The notes: a model not told the origin generated them from the letters alone. Shown: positions 52,501-59,795, counted from the first letter of the stretch. The stretch: 64,000 nucleotides of DNA from SIG480 sp045595365 (GCA_045595365.1 JAZOAI010000005.1:1-64000), one strand, 5' to 3'. A program made the numbers and translations.

Positions 52501-53541
52501 GTAAATTATATAATCTACACCGGTGCCGTGAAAGATGCAACCGTCGGGGATTATATAAAGCTTCATCGCCGTGCTATGCAGCTTGGGATTCCGTGCCTTA
52601 CCTCGCTTGACACCGCAAATGCGCTTGCGGATATAATAGAGAGCGGGTTCACTCTTGAAAATACAGAGCTTGTAGACATAAACTCAATGCGTCTGTGGCG
52701 CGAGAAAATTCATTTTGCAAAGATGCACTCCTGCGGAAACGACTATATATTCATAGAGAATTTTGACGGCAGGCTCACCTGCGCAGAATCTCTGTGCGTA
52801 AACCTCTGTCGCGAGCATTTCGGAATCGGAGCCGACGGAATTGTTCTTATAGAACGCTCGGGAAAAGCTGATGCAAAGATGAGAACCTTCAACCGCGACG
52901 GCAGCGAGGGCAAAATGGCGGGCAACAACATCCGCTGTGTTGCAAAATATCTCTATGATAAGGGATATGTGAGAAGTGAAAACCTCTCTGTTGAAACGGC
53001 AAGCGGAGTATACCGCATGAAGCTGTATTTAAGAGATGGGGTTGTCAATTCCGTTTCCGTAAATATGGGAAAGGCAAACCTTGATGCAAAGGTTGTCCCG
53101 GTTTCGTGTGAGATGCAAAAAATGATAAATTCACCAATTGACATTTGCGGAGAGACTTATAACGCAACGTGTCTCTCGGTAGGAAACCCTCATTGTGTGG
53201 TGTTTGCAAACGCAATCGACGGCTTGAATCTCGGCGAGATTGGGCCCCGTTTTGAAAAGTCGGAGCTTTTCCCCGAGGGGGTAAACACCGGGTTTGTCAG
53301 AGTTATCGACAGAACAACGCTTCGCGTTCGCATCTGGGAGCGCGGAAACGGCGAAACCCTTGCCTGCGGAACGGGCGCCTGCGCTGCCGCAGTTGCCGCG
53401 GTCGAAAACGGCTTCTGTGATAAGGGAGCAGATATAACCGTCAAGCTTCCCGGTGGCGATCTTACGGTAAACTATACCGACGAGAGAATTATCCTTTCCG
53501 GCAGCGCCGTTTTGGTGTTTGAAGGCGAATTTGAATATTAA
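49507..53541 (+). CDS. carB: carbamoyl-phosphate synthase large chain fused to a diaminopimelate epimerase domain
   Basis: One uninterrupted 1344-codon frame. Residues 1 to about 1060 are a complete CarB with two ATP-grasp halves (GSGPIVIGQAAEFDYAG at the start; GSGPIRIGQGIEFDYSS at about 550) and an MGS-like domain (about 935-1050). From about 1067 (KIHFAKMHSCGNDYIF) to the end follows a full-length DapF-like domain of 278 residues. In DapF the first catalytic Cys normally lies in CGNxIRC; here it is Ala1138 in KMAGNNIRC. The second, Cys1287 in LACGTGACAA, is present. The junction has no stop and no good ribosome-binding site (candidate internal ATG 52687). No carA lies in the operon. CarB activity is very likely; DapF activity is uncertain. 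Confidence 0.92.
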   Translation: MPKDNTISKVLVIGSGPIVIGQAAEFDYAGAQACRVLREEGINVVLVNSNPATIMTDKSLADEIYLEPLNCDTVRRIIAKERPDGLLAGLGGQTGLTIAMQLFRDGTLDKYNVRLLGTDVDAIETAEDRELFRNAMRDIGKPCVPSEVTDNVDGALSIAEEIGYPVIVRPAFTLGGSGGGIADTKEELSVIAKSGLDMSPITQILVEKCISGWKEIEFETMRDASGNAIAVCSMENIDPVGVHTGDSIVAAPALTLTEAEYDMLYKASLDIVSSIGIIGGCNCQFALKPDSMEYAVIEVNPRVSRSSALASKATGYPIAKITTKIALGYSLDEIKNDMTDKGSVFFEPKVDYVVVKFPKWPFDKFAESDRKLGTQMKATGEVMAIGGSFEEALMKAVRGAEISLDTLNAAPLSEKTVTERLSEQNDRRIFTVFEALKTGVSIDEIYEITKIDKWFLNKLLKLSDFEKKLEAEGVSEENYLRAKELGYTDKAISEITGETKLPEFSSSYKKVNTCRDGAPAVKSYFYSSANGACEARAEKRSGKPVVMVLGSGPIRIGQGIEFDYSSVHCVWTLRNMGYDVVIVNNNPETVSTDYDTADRLYFEPLTPEDVMNIIRVENPIGVVVAFGGQTAIKLTKFLDDAGVKILGTSAESIDMAEDRARFDALLEQFSIKRPKGMGVLTIDAALSAAESFGYPVLLRPSYVIGGQNMTISRSDEQTKRYMQTILSGKIENPVLVDKYMPGTELEVDVISDGEDVLIPGIMEHIERAGVHSGDSIAVYPPYNLSDKFLKKICDCSEKLALAMKTKGLVNIQYLIYDNELYVIEVNPRASRTVPYISKVTNVPMVDIASRVMLGEKLADMGYGTGLYRTPPYFAVKVPVFSFEKLNDVNSILGPEMKSTGEVLGIGKTTAEALFKGLTAAGFTVPSARGDKTPGVLISVEENDYQEVISVAKRFYDSGIRLFATRGTASAIADAGIQVTSVENAEEGDGATRLMESGSVNYIIYTGAVKDATVGDYIKLHRRAMQLGIPCLTSLDTANALADIIESGFTLENTELVDINSMRLWREKIHFAKMHSCGNDYIFIENFDGRLTCAESLCVNLCREHFGIGADGIVLIERSGKADAKMRTFNRDGSEGKMAGNNIRCVAKYLYDKGYVRSENLSVETASGVYRMKLYLRDGVVNSVSVNMGKANLDAKVVPVSCEMQKMINSPIDICGETYNATCLSVGNPHCVVFANAIDGLNLGEIGPRFEKSELFPEGVNTGFVRVIDRTTLRVRIWERGNGETLACGTGACAAAVAAVENGFCDKGADITVKLPGGDLTVNYTDERIILSGSAVLVFEGEFEY

Positions 53542-53547
53542 AACAAA

Positions 53548-53580
53548 AAAAGAGATGTGGCTTATGCCACATCTCTTTTG
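53548..53580. terminator. bidirectional terminator between the arginine operon and metK
   Basis: A perfect 14-bp stem (AAAAGAGATGTGGC 53548-53561 with GCCACATCTCTTTT 53566-53579) with TTAT loop. A and T runs on either side suit both convergent transcripts. Confidence 0.92.
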
Positions 53581-53589
53581 CTACATTTG

Positions 53590-54768
53590 TTATTTTGAAG
53601 CTTTGAGAATTTCAACTTTGTCGAGCCTTTCCCAGGGAAGGTCAAGGTCGTTTCTTCCAAAGTGACCGTATGCTGCCGTCTGCTTGTAAATCGGGCGGCG
53701 GAGGTCAAACTGCTCTATAATCTTGAGAGGGCGCATATCAAAGTTTTCCATAACAATCTGCGAGAGCTTTTCGTCAGACAAAACGCCGGTGCCGAAGGAA
53801 TCAACGAAAACAGAAACCGGGTTTGCAACGCCTATTGCATAAGCAAGCTCAATTTCGCAACGCTCAGCAAGCCCTGCCGCAACAATGTTTTTGGCAATAT
53901 ATCTTGCCATATATGCAGCACTTCTGTCAACCTTTGTCGGGTCCTTGCCGGAGAAAGCGCCACCGCCGTGGCGGGCAAAGCCGCCGTATGTGTCGACGAT
54001 AATCTTGCGCCCGGTGAGTCCCGAGTCGCCGTGAGGCCCGCCGATTACGAAACGGCCTGTCGGATTGATGAGGAATTTCGTGTCTTTGTCGATTAATTCC
54101 TCTGGCATAACGGGGAGAATAACGTGTTTCTTAACGGCCTCGCGGAGAGCTTCAAGCGAGATTGTGTCAAGGTGCTGGGTTGAAACAACGATAGTATCAC
54201 AGCGCTTTATCTTGTTCCCGTCATACTCAAACGTAACCTGGGACTTTCCGTCAGGACAGAGAAAATCAAGCTCGCCGGATTTTCTGACATCTGCAAGGCG
54301 CTTTGAAAGCTTGTGTGCATAGGTGATGGGGGCGGGCATAAACTCGGGAGTCTCGTTGCAGGCATAGCCGAACATCATTCCCTGATCCCCTGCGCCTATC
54401 TTGTTTGCAATATCAGCGTTTGAGTCCTTAAACTCAAAGGAATTGTCAACGCCGAGTGCGATGTCAGCTGACTGCTCATCTATTGAAGAGAGAACAGCGC
54501 AGGTTTTTGAATCAAAGCCCATAAGCGGGTTGTTATAACCGATTTCGTCAATGGTCCTTCTGACCGTAGCGGGGATATCAACGTAACAGTCGGTTGAAAT
54601 TTCACCCATAACAAGGGCCATGCCGGTCGTGACGATAGTTTCACACGCAACGCGTGCAGTTTTGTCCTGTTCAAGGATAGAGTCTAAAATTGCGTCGGAA
54701 ATCTGGTCGCATACCTTGTCGGGATGCCCCTCTGTAACCGATTCTGATGTAAATTTATAAAGTGCCAT
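53590..54768 (-). CDS. metK: S-adenosylmethionine synthase
   Basis: A 392-residue MetK making SAM from Met and ATP. GHPDKVCDQISDAILD, GAGDQGMMFGYACNET and GGGAFSGKDPTKVDRSAAY are the family signatures. The 120 nt upstream are AT-rich with a minus-strand TTGACA (54827-54822) but no well-spaced -10, and I see no SAM riboswitch. Confidence 0.96.
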   Translation of the reverse strand: MALYKFTSESVTEGHPDKVCDQISDAILDSILEQDKTARVACETIVTTGMALVMGEISTDCYVDIPATVRRTIDEIGYNNPLMGFDSKTCAVLSSIDEQSADIALGVDNSFEFKDSNADIANKIGAGDQGMMFGYACNETPEFMPAPITYAHKLSKRLADVRKSGELDFLCPDGKSQVTFEYDGNKIKRCDTIVVSTQHLDTISLEALREAVKKHVILPVMPEELIDKDTKFLINPTGRFVIGGPHGDSGLTGRKIIVDTYGGFARHGGGAFSGKDPTKVDRSAAYMARYIAKNIVAAGLAERCEIELAYAIGVANPVSVFVDSFGTGVLSDEKLSQIVMENFDMRPLKIIEQFDLRRPIYKQTAAYGHFGRNDLDLPWERLDKVEILKASK

Positions 54769-54944
54769 ATCGAAAAACTCCAGACATATTTTTTATTATA
54801 AAAATATAATACCAAATAATATGTCAAAAATCAATGTTTTTTGACTTCGTTTTCATAGTTGCCCGAGAAACTAACATATCAGAATAATTATGCCTCTTTC
54901 TGGAAAGGATAGTAATAAATTCTTGACAAAGAGAGGTTTGTTTT

Positions 54945-55613
54945 ATGTTCAAACACGAAAAACAGTTGTTTCATCCCGTAGAAGTAGAAAGACCCAATCC
55001 ACAATATGCCGCACTTTTGCAGGAACAGCTCGGCGGCGGAAACGGCGAGCTCAAGGCCGCGATGCAATATATGTCGCAGAGCTTCAGAGTAAAAGACCCC
55101 GAAATTAAAGATTTGTTTCTCGATATAGCGGCAGAAGAACTCGGGCACATAGAAATGATTGCCCAGACGATAAACTTCTTAAACGGCCACGATGTAGATG
55201 CAAGCAAAGTTCCCGCAGGAGAAATCCAGTCGCACGTCATACTCGGGCTGAATCCGGGGCTTATAAATGCATCGGGTTACTCCTGGACAGGCGACTATGT
55301 AACCGTTACAGGTGATTTGTGTGCCGACTTGCTGTCCAACATAGCATCAGAGCAGAGGGCAAAGGTTGTGTATGAGTATTTGTACAGGCAGATTGATGAC
55401 AAAAAGGTAAAAGAAACAATAGATTTTCTCCTAAACCGCGAAGAGGCGCATAATCAGATGTTCCGCGATGCCTTCAATAAGGTTCAGGATACGGGCTCTA
55501 ACCGCGATTTCGGAACGACAAAAGCGGCGAGAATGTATTTCAGTATGTCAAGCCCGTCTCCTGCGGGGAACAACAAATCGGAAGTCAACACAGAAAAACC
55601 GTCATTCAATTAA
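54945..55613 (+). CDS. cotJC: manganese catalase/CotJC family spore coat protein
   Basis: A 222-residue ferritin-like protein. Di-metal ligands lie in the four helices: ELKAAMQYM, AAEELGHIEM, ASEQRAKVVYEYLY and REEAHNQMF. CotJC of Bacillus is a manganese-catalase homologue in the spore coat. Here it stands without cotJA/cotJB. GAGAGG lies 8 nt before the ATG. The C-terminal tail (SSPSPAGNNKSEVNTEK) is low complexity. Confidence 0.9.
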   Translation: MFKHEKQLFHPVEVERPNPQYAALLQEQLGGGNGELKAAMQYMSQSFRVKDPEIKDLFLDIAAEELGHIEMIAQTINFLNGHDVDASKVPAGEIQSHVILGLNPGLINASGYSWTGDYVTVTGDLCADLLSNIASEQRAKVVYEYLYRQIDDKKVKETIDFLLNREEAHNQMFRDAFNKVQDTGSNRDFGTTKAARMYFSMSSPSPAGNNKSEVNTEKPSFN

Positions 55614-55618
55614 AAAAC

Positions 55619-55655
55619 AAAGGGCAGTGCATTTGTCAAATGCATTGCCCTTTTT
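55619..55655 (+). terminator. intrinsic terminator after cotJC
   Basis: AAAGGGCAGTGCATTT (55619-55634) pairs with AAATGCATTGCCCTTT (about 55638-55653) with one G/T wobble and is followed by TTG/T-rich sequence. Confidence 0.9.
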
Positions 55656-55673
55656 GTATAATTATGTTATAAT

Positions 55674-55790
55674 GATTTCATCAAAGATGAAATCAATGAA
55701 TTGTCTTCGGCATGAATTGCACCCGTCGGTGCATAAAGGCAATTCATGTTGCTTGCAACAATTCATGGCTTTAGCCAATTCATTAAAAAA
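55674..55790. repeat. palindromic array of short hairpins (array 2)
   Basis: Hairpins GATTTCATC-AAA-GATGAAATC (55674-55694), GTC-TTC-GGC (55703-55711), GCACC-CGTC-GGTGC (55719-55732), GTTGC/GCAAC (55748-55759) and GGC-TTTA-GCC (55767-55776) are separated by a constant 7-mer. It reads ATGAATT on the left (55696-55702, 55712-55718) and the inverse AATTCAT on the right (55741-55747, 55760-55766, 55777-55783). The layout equals array 1 at 252-420 but with another linker sequence. Confidence 0.75.
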
Positions 55791-55819
55791 TAGTTGCATC
55801 TAAATCGTTCACTGATTCT

Positions 55820-55882
55820 AAAGTTTGAAATGTTAGGGACAAAATTTTTATCCTGACTTGACAAAAGTCGAATTATGTCGAA
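55820..55882 (+). repeat. boundary repeat copy A
   Basis: A divergent copy of the island boundary repeat. AGGGACAAAA (55835-55844) in inverted sense is followed by TCCTGACTTGACAAAAGTCG (55851-55870) and GTCGAATTATGTCGAA. It shares the core TrACTTGACA with copies B, C and D, and AAGTTTGAAATG with the right half of copy B. Confidence 0.6.
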
Positions 55883-55965
55883 TGGTGGAGAAAAGTAAAA
55901 ACAATTATATAATTTTAAAAGTATTAATTCTATGATGCAACTATATAAAATTTATGGAGGTATTT

Positions 55966-56286
55966 ATGTCTATGTTAAAGTGTCCAAATTGTGGGCAAGT
56001 ATATAATGATGGTAACACATATTATTGTTTGAGATGTAATGTGAAATTACAATCAATAAATAATGTGAAAGAAATAAAAAATCCTGAATTAACAGATGCT
56101 TCAAGTAGAGTAATAGGAACTATTAATCCTTCAGTACCAACAATAACATGTCCGTATTGTCAATCAACAGATTGCAAGAAAATTTCCGGATTATCAAAAG
56201 CGGGCAGTGTAGCATTATGGGGAATATTTGCTTTGGGGAAAACAGCAAAACAGTGGCACTGTAATAATTGTAAAAGTGATTTTTAA
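55966..56286 (+). CDS. zinc-ribbon protein of unknown function
   Basis: A 106-residue protein with two zinc-binding segments. The first is CPNCGQVYNDGNTYYCLRC near the N-terminus; the second has CPYC and CNNC pairs split by a hydrophobic stretch (AGSVALWGIFALGKTAKQW). The latter is common in accessory-region proteins of unknown role. GGAGGT (55956-55961) decides for ATG 55966 over the ATG at 55954 that overlaps it. AT-rich; first gene of the island. Confidence 0.7.
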   Translation: MSMLKCPNCGQVYNDGNTYYCLRCNVKLQSINNVKEIKNPELTDASSRVIGTINPSVPTITCPYCQSTDCKKISGLSKAGSVALWGIFALGKTAKQWHCNNCKSDF

Positions 56287-56347
56287 GGTTTTCTTGAACC
56301 TAAACTTACTGGTTTAAGTGTCATTTAAATGTAAGGATGTGAGTGGG

Positions 56348-57487
56348 TTGAATAATTTTGATTATGATACTTTTAAATTAAAATATGAAGATAAAAAAAG
56401 ACGTACTTTTTTTGAGTATATTGAGGAAAATTTTGGTGAAACCGATAAAAAATATATTCTTGAAAATATGACCGAGGAACAAATTATATCTTCATTAGAG
56501 TATTACATATCCACGGGAATTAAGTATCAAATAACAGCTAATAATTATTTCACTTACTTAACCATATTGTTTGATGATTTGAATAAGTCGTATGGAATTG
56601 TCAATAGAATATTTGTTGATAAGACTCTGTATGAAAAATTATCAGTTGTTGTTAAAGAAAAAGTGAAAAAATTAAATGAGAAGGAAATTAAAGAAATCGC
56701 ACCAGATGATATTTTTTATGTGGTTCAAGGAGATATCAGAAGCGAATTGAAGAGTCTTGTTAAAAACTTGAGTGAAGAAAAGACAGAATCATCGATTTTC
56801 AAACTTAAAAATGTTAGCAATTTAATGTCTTTGATTGCAATAAATTTAATTTTTGATTACGGGTTCAAAGGAAAGATCATAACCACCATAAAACTGAGTG
56901 ATTATGATGTCAATAAAAATTCTCTTATCATAAATAATATTCAAATAAAACTTAGAGATATCTATCGAGAGGCTATAAGTATATATCTAAAACAAAGGGA
57001 TCATATATTAGTTTCTAATAATGAAAAAACAGAGTATTTTTTTATTAACACAATAGGAAAGAGTTATACTGTTAATAAAACTCCAGATTATTCTGGACTG
57101 TTTTCATATTTAAAAAATAACTACGGGCATGTGTCTACTAATCAATACGCTTACAATAAAATAATAAAATTTATTCATAAAGGTATTGATGTTATCACTT
57201 TAAGTAAAATAACAGGGCATTCGTTAGAAAAAATTATACAGTTATTGGAGTATTATAACGAGGAAATCAAGAATCTTTCGCCGGGAGATTATTTTAAAAA
57301 CTCTGAAAATGAGGAAGAAAAAATATATATCGATTCTATAGATGAAAGATTTATGATATGTCCAAATTGCAAAAGGAAAGTTTTATCAAATGCCAATGAG
57401 TGGATCGTTGTAATATATGAAGATGAAAACATACCTAAATTAGTCTGTAGACATTGTGGGGGTAAAGATGAAAAAGATTATATTTAA
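56348..57487 (+). CDS. tyrosine-recombinase-like protein without catalytic residues, with C-terminal zinc ribbon
   Basis: A 379-residue AT-rich gene. Residues about 150-303 follow the layout of a tyrosine recombinase: SLIAINLIFDYGFKGKIITTIKLSDYD corresponds to the Arg-I region (Lys in place of Arg), and NQYAYNKIIKFIHKGIDVITLSKITGHS corresponds to HxLRH...GHS, with the His/Arg replaced but GH kept. A zinc ribbon follows (Cys338, Cys341, Cys367, Cys370). TTG 56348 is chosen since AAGGATGTGA lies 5 nt before it; GTG 56318 is the alternative. It overlaps the HNH gene by 20 nt. The fold assignment is by eye. Confidence 0.6.
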   Translation: MNNFDYDTFKLKYEDKKRRTFFEYIEENFGETDKKYILENMTEEQIISSLEYYISTGIKYQITANNYFTYLTILFDDLNKSYGIVNRIFVDKTLYEKLSVVVKEKVKKLNEKEIKEIAPDDIFYVVQGDIRSELKSLVKNLSEEKTESSIFKLKNVSNLMSLIAINLIFDYGFKGKIITTIKLSDYDVNKNSLIINNIQIKLRDIYREAISIYLKQRDHILVSNNEKTEYFFINTIGKSYTVNKTPDYSGLFSYLKNNYGHVSTNQYAYNKIIKFIHKGIDVITLSKITGHSLEKIIQLLEYYNEEIKNLSPGDYFKNSENEEEKIYIDSIDERFMICPNCKRKVLSNANEWIVVIYEDENIPKLVCRHCGGKDEKDYI

Positions 57488-57905
57488 AGAAAGTGCGTAT
57501 AATTATTTGCCCATATACAGAGTTTTTGGGGATGAGAGTTTAGATGAAATTACATATAAAAACTACTTGGAAGATTTTCCGGAAGTGGAAAATATAAAAA
57601 AGGAAATTGTAATCAATCAAATAAAAAGAGTAAAGCCAATAGTAGACGCTTTAAAGGAAAAATACAATTATAAATGCCAGCTTTGTGGATTTAACTTTAA
57701 AATGAAGAATGGAAATGAATATTGTGAAGCACATCATTTAGTACAACTTTCTTTAGGCGGTAGTCAAAACCCTGAGAATGTTATAATTATTTGCCCTAAT
57801 CATCATAGAATGTTACATTTTGCACAAGAAATCAAGTATAATTATATTTCAAATAAATTAGAATCGATACAAATAAATGATGAAAAATATTATGTGCAGA
57901 GATGA
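57468..57905 (+). CDS. HNH endonuclease
   Basis: A 145-residue protein with a C-terminal HNH module: Cys70/Cys73 (CQLCG), EAHHLVQLSLGG (His89, His90), PENVIIICPNHHRMLH (Asn104, Cys109, His112, His113, His117). It should bind zinc and cut DNA with a metal ion. The N-terminal 60 residues have no known motif. ATG 57468 lies in the end of the integrase-like gene, so both are probably made together. Confidence 0.85.
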   Translation: MKKIIFKESAYNYLPIYRVFGDESLDEITYKNYLEDFPEVENIKKEIVINQIKRVKPIVDALKEKYNYKCQLCGFNFKMKNGNEYCEAHHLVQLSLGGSQNPENVIIICPNHHRMLHFAQEIKYNYISNKLESIQINDEKYYVQR

Positions 57906-58023
57906 TTTTTCACTTCTAACTTAAAACGAACAATTTCTAATTAGATTGTCAGCGATATTGTACAGTCTTTATAGCAGACAGTATAGCTAGAAAGTGCAAA
58001 ACTCTTTTACGGAGGTTATACAT

Positions 58024-58875
58024 ATGGATAATAAAATACAGATGTTTGAAGATAAAAGAATAAGAACTGCATGGAATGAAGAAACAGAAGAATGGTATTT
58101 TTCTGTTGTTGATGTAGTGTCGGTTTTGACAGATAGTGCAGATGGAAGAAAATACTGGAACAAATTAAAGCAGAGATTAAAAGAAGAAGGAAATGAAACG
58201 GTGACAAATTGTCACCAGTTGAAAATGACTGCAGCTGATGGAAAGAAAAGATTGACAGATGTTGCTGACACAGAACAACTTTTGCGAATCATACAATCTA
58301 TACCATCACCAAAAGCTGAGCCTTTTAAGTTGTGGTTAGCACAAGTAGGCAGAGAGCGAATTGAAGAAACCATTGACCCGGAACTAACAATAGAAAGAGC
58401 GCTTGAAACATATCTTAAAAAAGGTTATACACGAGAGTGGATAAATCAAAGATTACAAGCTATTCAGGTAAGAAAAGAACTTACAGATGAATGGGATGCA
58501 AGAGGCGTTCAAAAGGGTGTTGAGTATGCAATACTCACAGACGAAATTACAAAAGCATGGGCAGGAATGACAACAAGAAAATATAAAAATCTCAAAGGTC
58601 TTACAAAAGAAAACTTAAGAGATAATATGAGCACCCTTGAACTTGTTCTCAATATGCTTGCGGAAGCAACAACCACAGAATTGTCAAAAAAGGAGCAACC
58701 ACAAAGTTTTGATGATAATATAAAAATTGCTCGTGAAGGTGGTTCCATTGCCGGAGATACAAGAAAAGCTATTGAAAAAAGAACAGGCGATTCAATAATA
58801 ACATCAAAAAATGCAACAGAGTTAAGTCAGGTTGTGGTTGATTTGATTGAAAATATATCAAAAGATGATGAATAA
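58024..58875 (+). CDS. dinD: DinD/BRO-N family protein
   Basis: A 283-residue protein. The N-terminal BRO-N domain covers about residues 5-110 (IRTAWNEETEEWYFSVVDVVSVLTDS, LTDVADTEQLLRIIQSIPSPKAEPFKLWLAQVG). The C-terminal part (IERALETYLKKGYTREWINQRLQAIQVRKELTDEW) is that of DNA-damage-inducible protein D and phage antirepressor-like proteins. DinD of E. coli antagonises RecA filaments. ATG 58024 is 7 nt after GGAGGT. Commonly part of mobile regions. Confidence 0.85.
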   Translation: MDNKIQMFEDKRIRTAWNEETEEWYFSVVDVVSVLTDSADGRKYWNKLKQRLKEEGNETVTNCHQLKMTAADGKKRLTDVADTEQLLRIIQSIPSPKAEPFKLWLAQVGRERIEETIDPELTIERALETYLKKGYTREWINQRLQAIQVRKELTDEWDARGVQKGVEYAILTDEITKAWAGMTTRKYKNLKGLTKENLRDNMSTLELVLNMLAEATTTELSKKEQPQSFDDNIKIAREGGSIAGDTRKAIEKRTGDSIITSKNATELSQVVVDLIENISKDDE

Positions 58876-58890
58876 TAGAGGAGTTCCTGT

Positions 58891-59100
58891 ATGAGCAAAG
58901 AGGGGGAATTTTTAATCTTTTACATTGAGATATATAGGTCTGCAAAAAATCTAAAAGGAAAAGAAGTTATGCAGCTGTTTCAAAAATATAATGTCTGTGA
59001 ATATATAATGGACTGTTATGGTGCATTGCATACCACCGGAACAAATTATATTATCAACGATATAGATTTGTATATTGAAGCAAGACAAGTTGCTGTGTAA
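58891..59100 (+). CDS. DUF3791 domain protein
   Basis: A 69-residue protein matching DUF3791 (EFLIFYIEIYRSAKNLKGKEVMQLFQKYNVCEYIMDCYGALHTTG, then DIDLYIEARQ). Such proteins occur beside DUF3990 in putative toxin-antitoxin pairs; here the partner is absent and it follows dinD by 15 nt. GAGGAG lies 7 nt before the ATG. Confidence 0.8.
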   Translation: MSKEGEFLIFYIEIYRSAKNLKGKEVMQLFQKYNVCEYIMDCYGALHTTGTNYIINDIDLYIEARQVAV

Positions 59101-59107
59101 AGAATAA

Positions 59108-59165
59108 ATTTTTTTGTCCCTAACTTGACAAAATCATAAAGTTTGATATGCAAAGGACAAAAAAG
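59108..59165 (+). repeat. boundary repeat copy B
   Basis: The first 33 bases (59108-59140) are identical to 59796-59828 (copy C), a perfect 33-bp direct repeat around the kinase-like gene. The remainder ends GGACAAAAAAG, the inverse of the CTTTTTTGTCC-type start, so copy B is itself an imperfect inverted repeat. Confidence 0.85.
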
Positions 59166-59210
59166 CCTTCCCCTTGAGGGGAAGGTGGACCGCTTGCGGT
59201 GGATGAGGTG
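59166..59210 (+). repeat. inverted hairpin repeat, left copy
   Basis: Two hairpins, CCTTCCCC-TTGA-GGGGAAGG (59166-59185) and ACCGC-TT-GCGGT (59189-59200), are followed by GGATGAGGTG. The terminal GAGGTG is placed to serve as ribosome-binding site of the gene starting at 59216. The inverse copy lies at 59738-59780. Related hairpins recur at 60945-61030 and 61380-61475. Confidence 0.8.
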
Positions 59211-59215
59211 GAAAG

Positions 59216-59737
59216 ATGATAATATTAATTACAGGTGCATCGCATACAGGTAAAACTGTTTTGGCACAGAAATTACTTGAAAAATATAAATTTCCTTATC
59301 TGTCAATAGACCATTTGAAAATGGGATTGATTCGTAGCAAACAAACTGACCTTACGCCTATGAGTGAGGATGCAAAACTCACAAAGTATTTATGGCCTAT
59401 TGTCCGTGAAATGATTAAAACCGCTATAGAAAACAATCAAAATTTAATTGTTGAGGGATGTTATATTCCTTTTAATTGGGAAAAAGATTTTGAAAATGAC
59501 TATCTAAAAAATATCAAATATTATTGTCTTGTAATGAGCCAAAACTATATCAAGCATCATTACAAAGATATAACAAAGTATGCGAGTGTGATTGAAAATC
59601 GTTTGAACGATGAAGATTACACAATGGAAAGTGCTATTGAGGAAAACAGTTTAATTTTGGAACTGGCAGAAAAACACAATGTTCATTATATACTTATTGA
59701 TGATAAATATAGTGTAAATGTTGATTTAGAGTATTAA
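59216..59737 (+). CDS. P-loop kinase-like protein
   Basis: A 173-residue P-loop protein starting MIILITGASHTGKTVLAQKLL, with Walker A GASHTGKT at residues 7-14. FPYLSIDHLKMGLIR is a nucleoside/adenylate-kinase-like substrate segment and LIVEGCYIPFNW a possible Walker B strand. It looks like a small-molecule or nucleotide kinase, but the substrate is unknown. Its ribosome-binding site lies in the left inverted repeat and the right copy begins one base after its stop, so gene and repeats look like one mobile unit. Confidence 0.75.
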   Translation: MIILITGASHTGKTVLAQKLLEKYKFPYLSIDHLKMGLIRSKQTDLTPMSEDAKLTKYLWPIVREMIKTAIENNQNLIVEGCYIPFNWEKDFENDYLKNIKYYCLVMSQNYIKHHYKDITKYASVIENRLNDEDYTMESAIEENSLILELAEKHNVHYILIDDKYSVNVDLEY

Positions 59738-59780
59738 CACCTCATCAGTCACTTCGTGACAGCTTCCCCTTGAGGGGAAG
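59738..59780 (-). repeat. inverted hairpin repeat, right copy
   Basis: CACCTCATC directly follows the stop codon, then GTCAC-TTC-GTGAC (59748-59760) and CTTCCCC-TTGA-GGGGAAG (59763-59780). It is the inverse of the left copy; the small inner hairpin differs in sequence but not in layout. Confidence 0.8.
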
Positions 59781-59795
59781 CCTTTGAAAAAACAT

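Noticed and set aside
52670..52700. Separate dapF gene starting at ATG 52687
   Set aside because: No ribosome-binding site precedes this ATG, the frame is continuous with carB, and no stop codon intervenes. I cannot fully exclude an internal start.
54769..54890. SAM riboswitch before metK
   Set aside because: The stretch is short and AT-rich and has none of the paired elements or a terminator expected of SAM-I-type leaders.
55870..55882. Tandem Spo0A boxes (GTCGAA repeated)
   Set aside because: The same GTCGAA pieces belong to the boundary repeat copies A, C and D, so repeat ancestry explains them better than Spo0A control.
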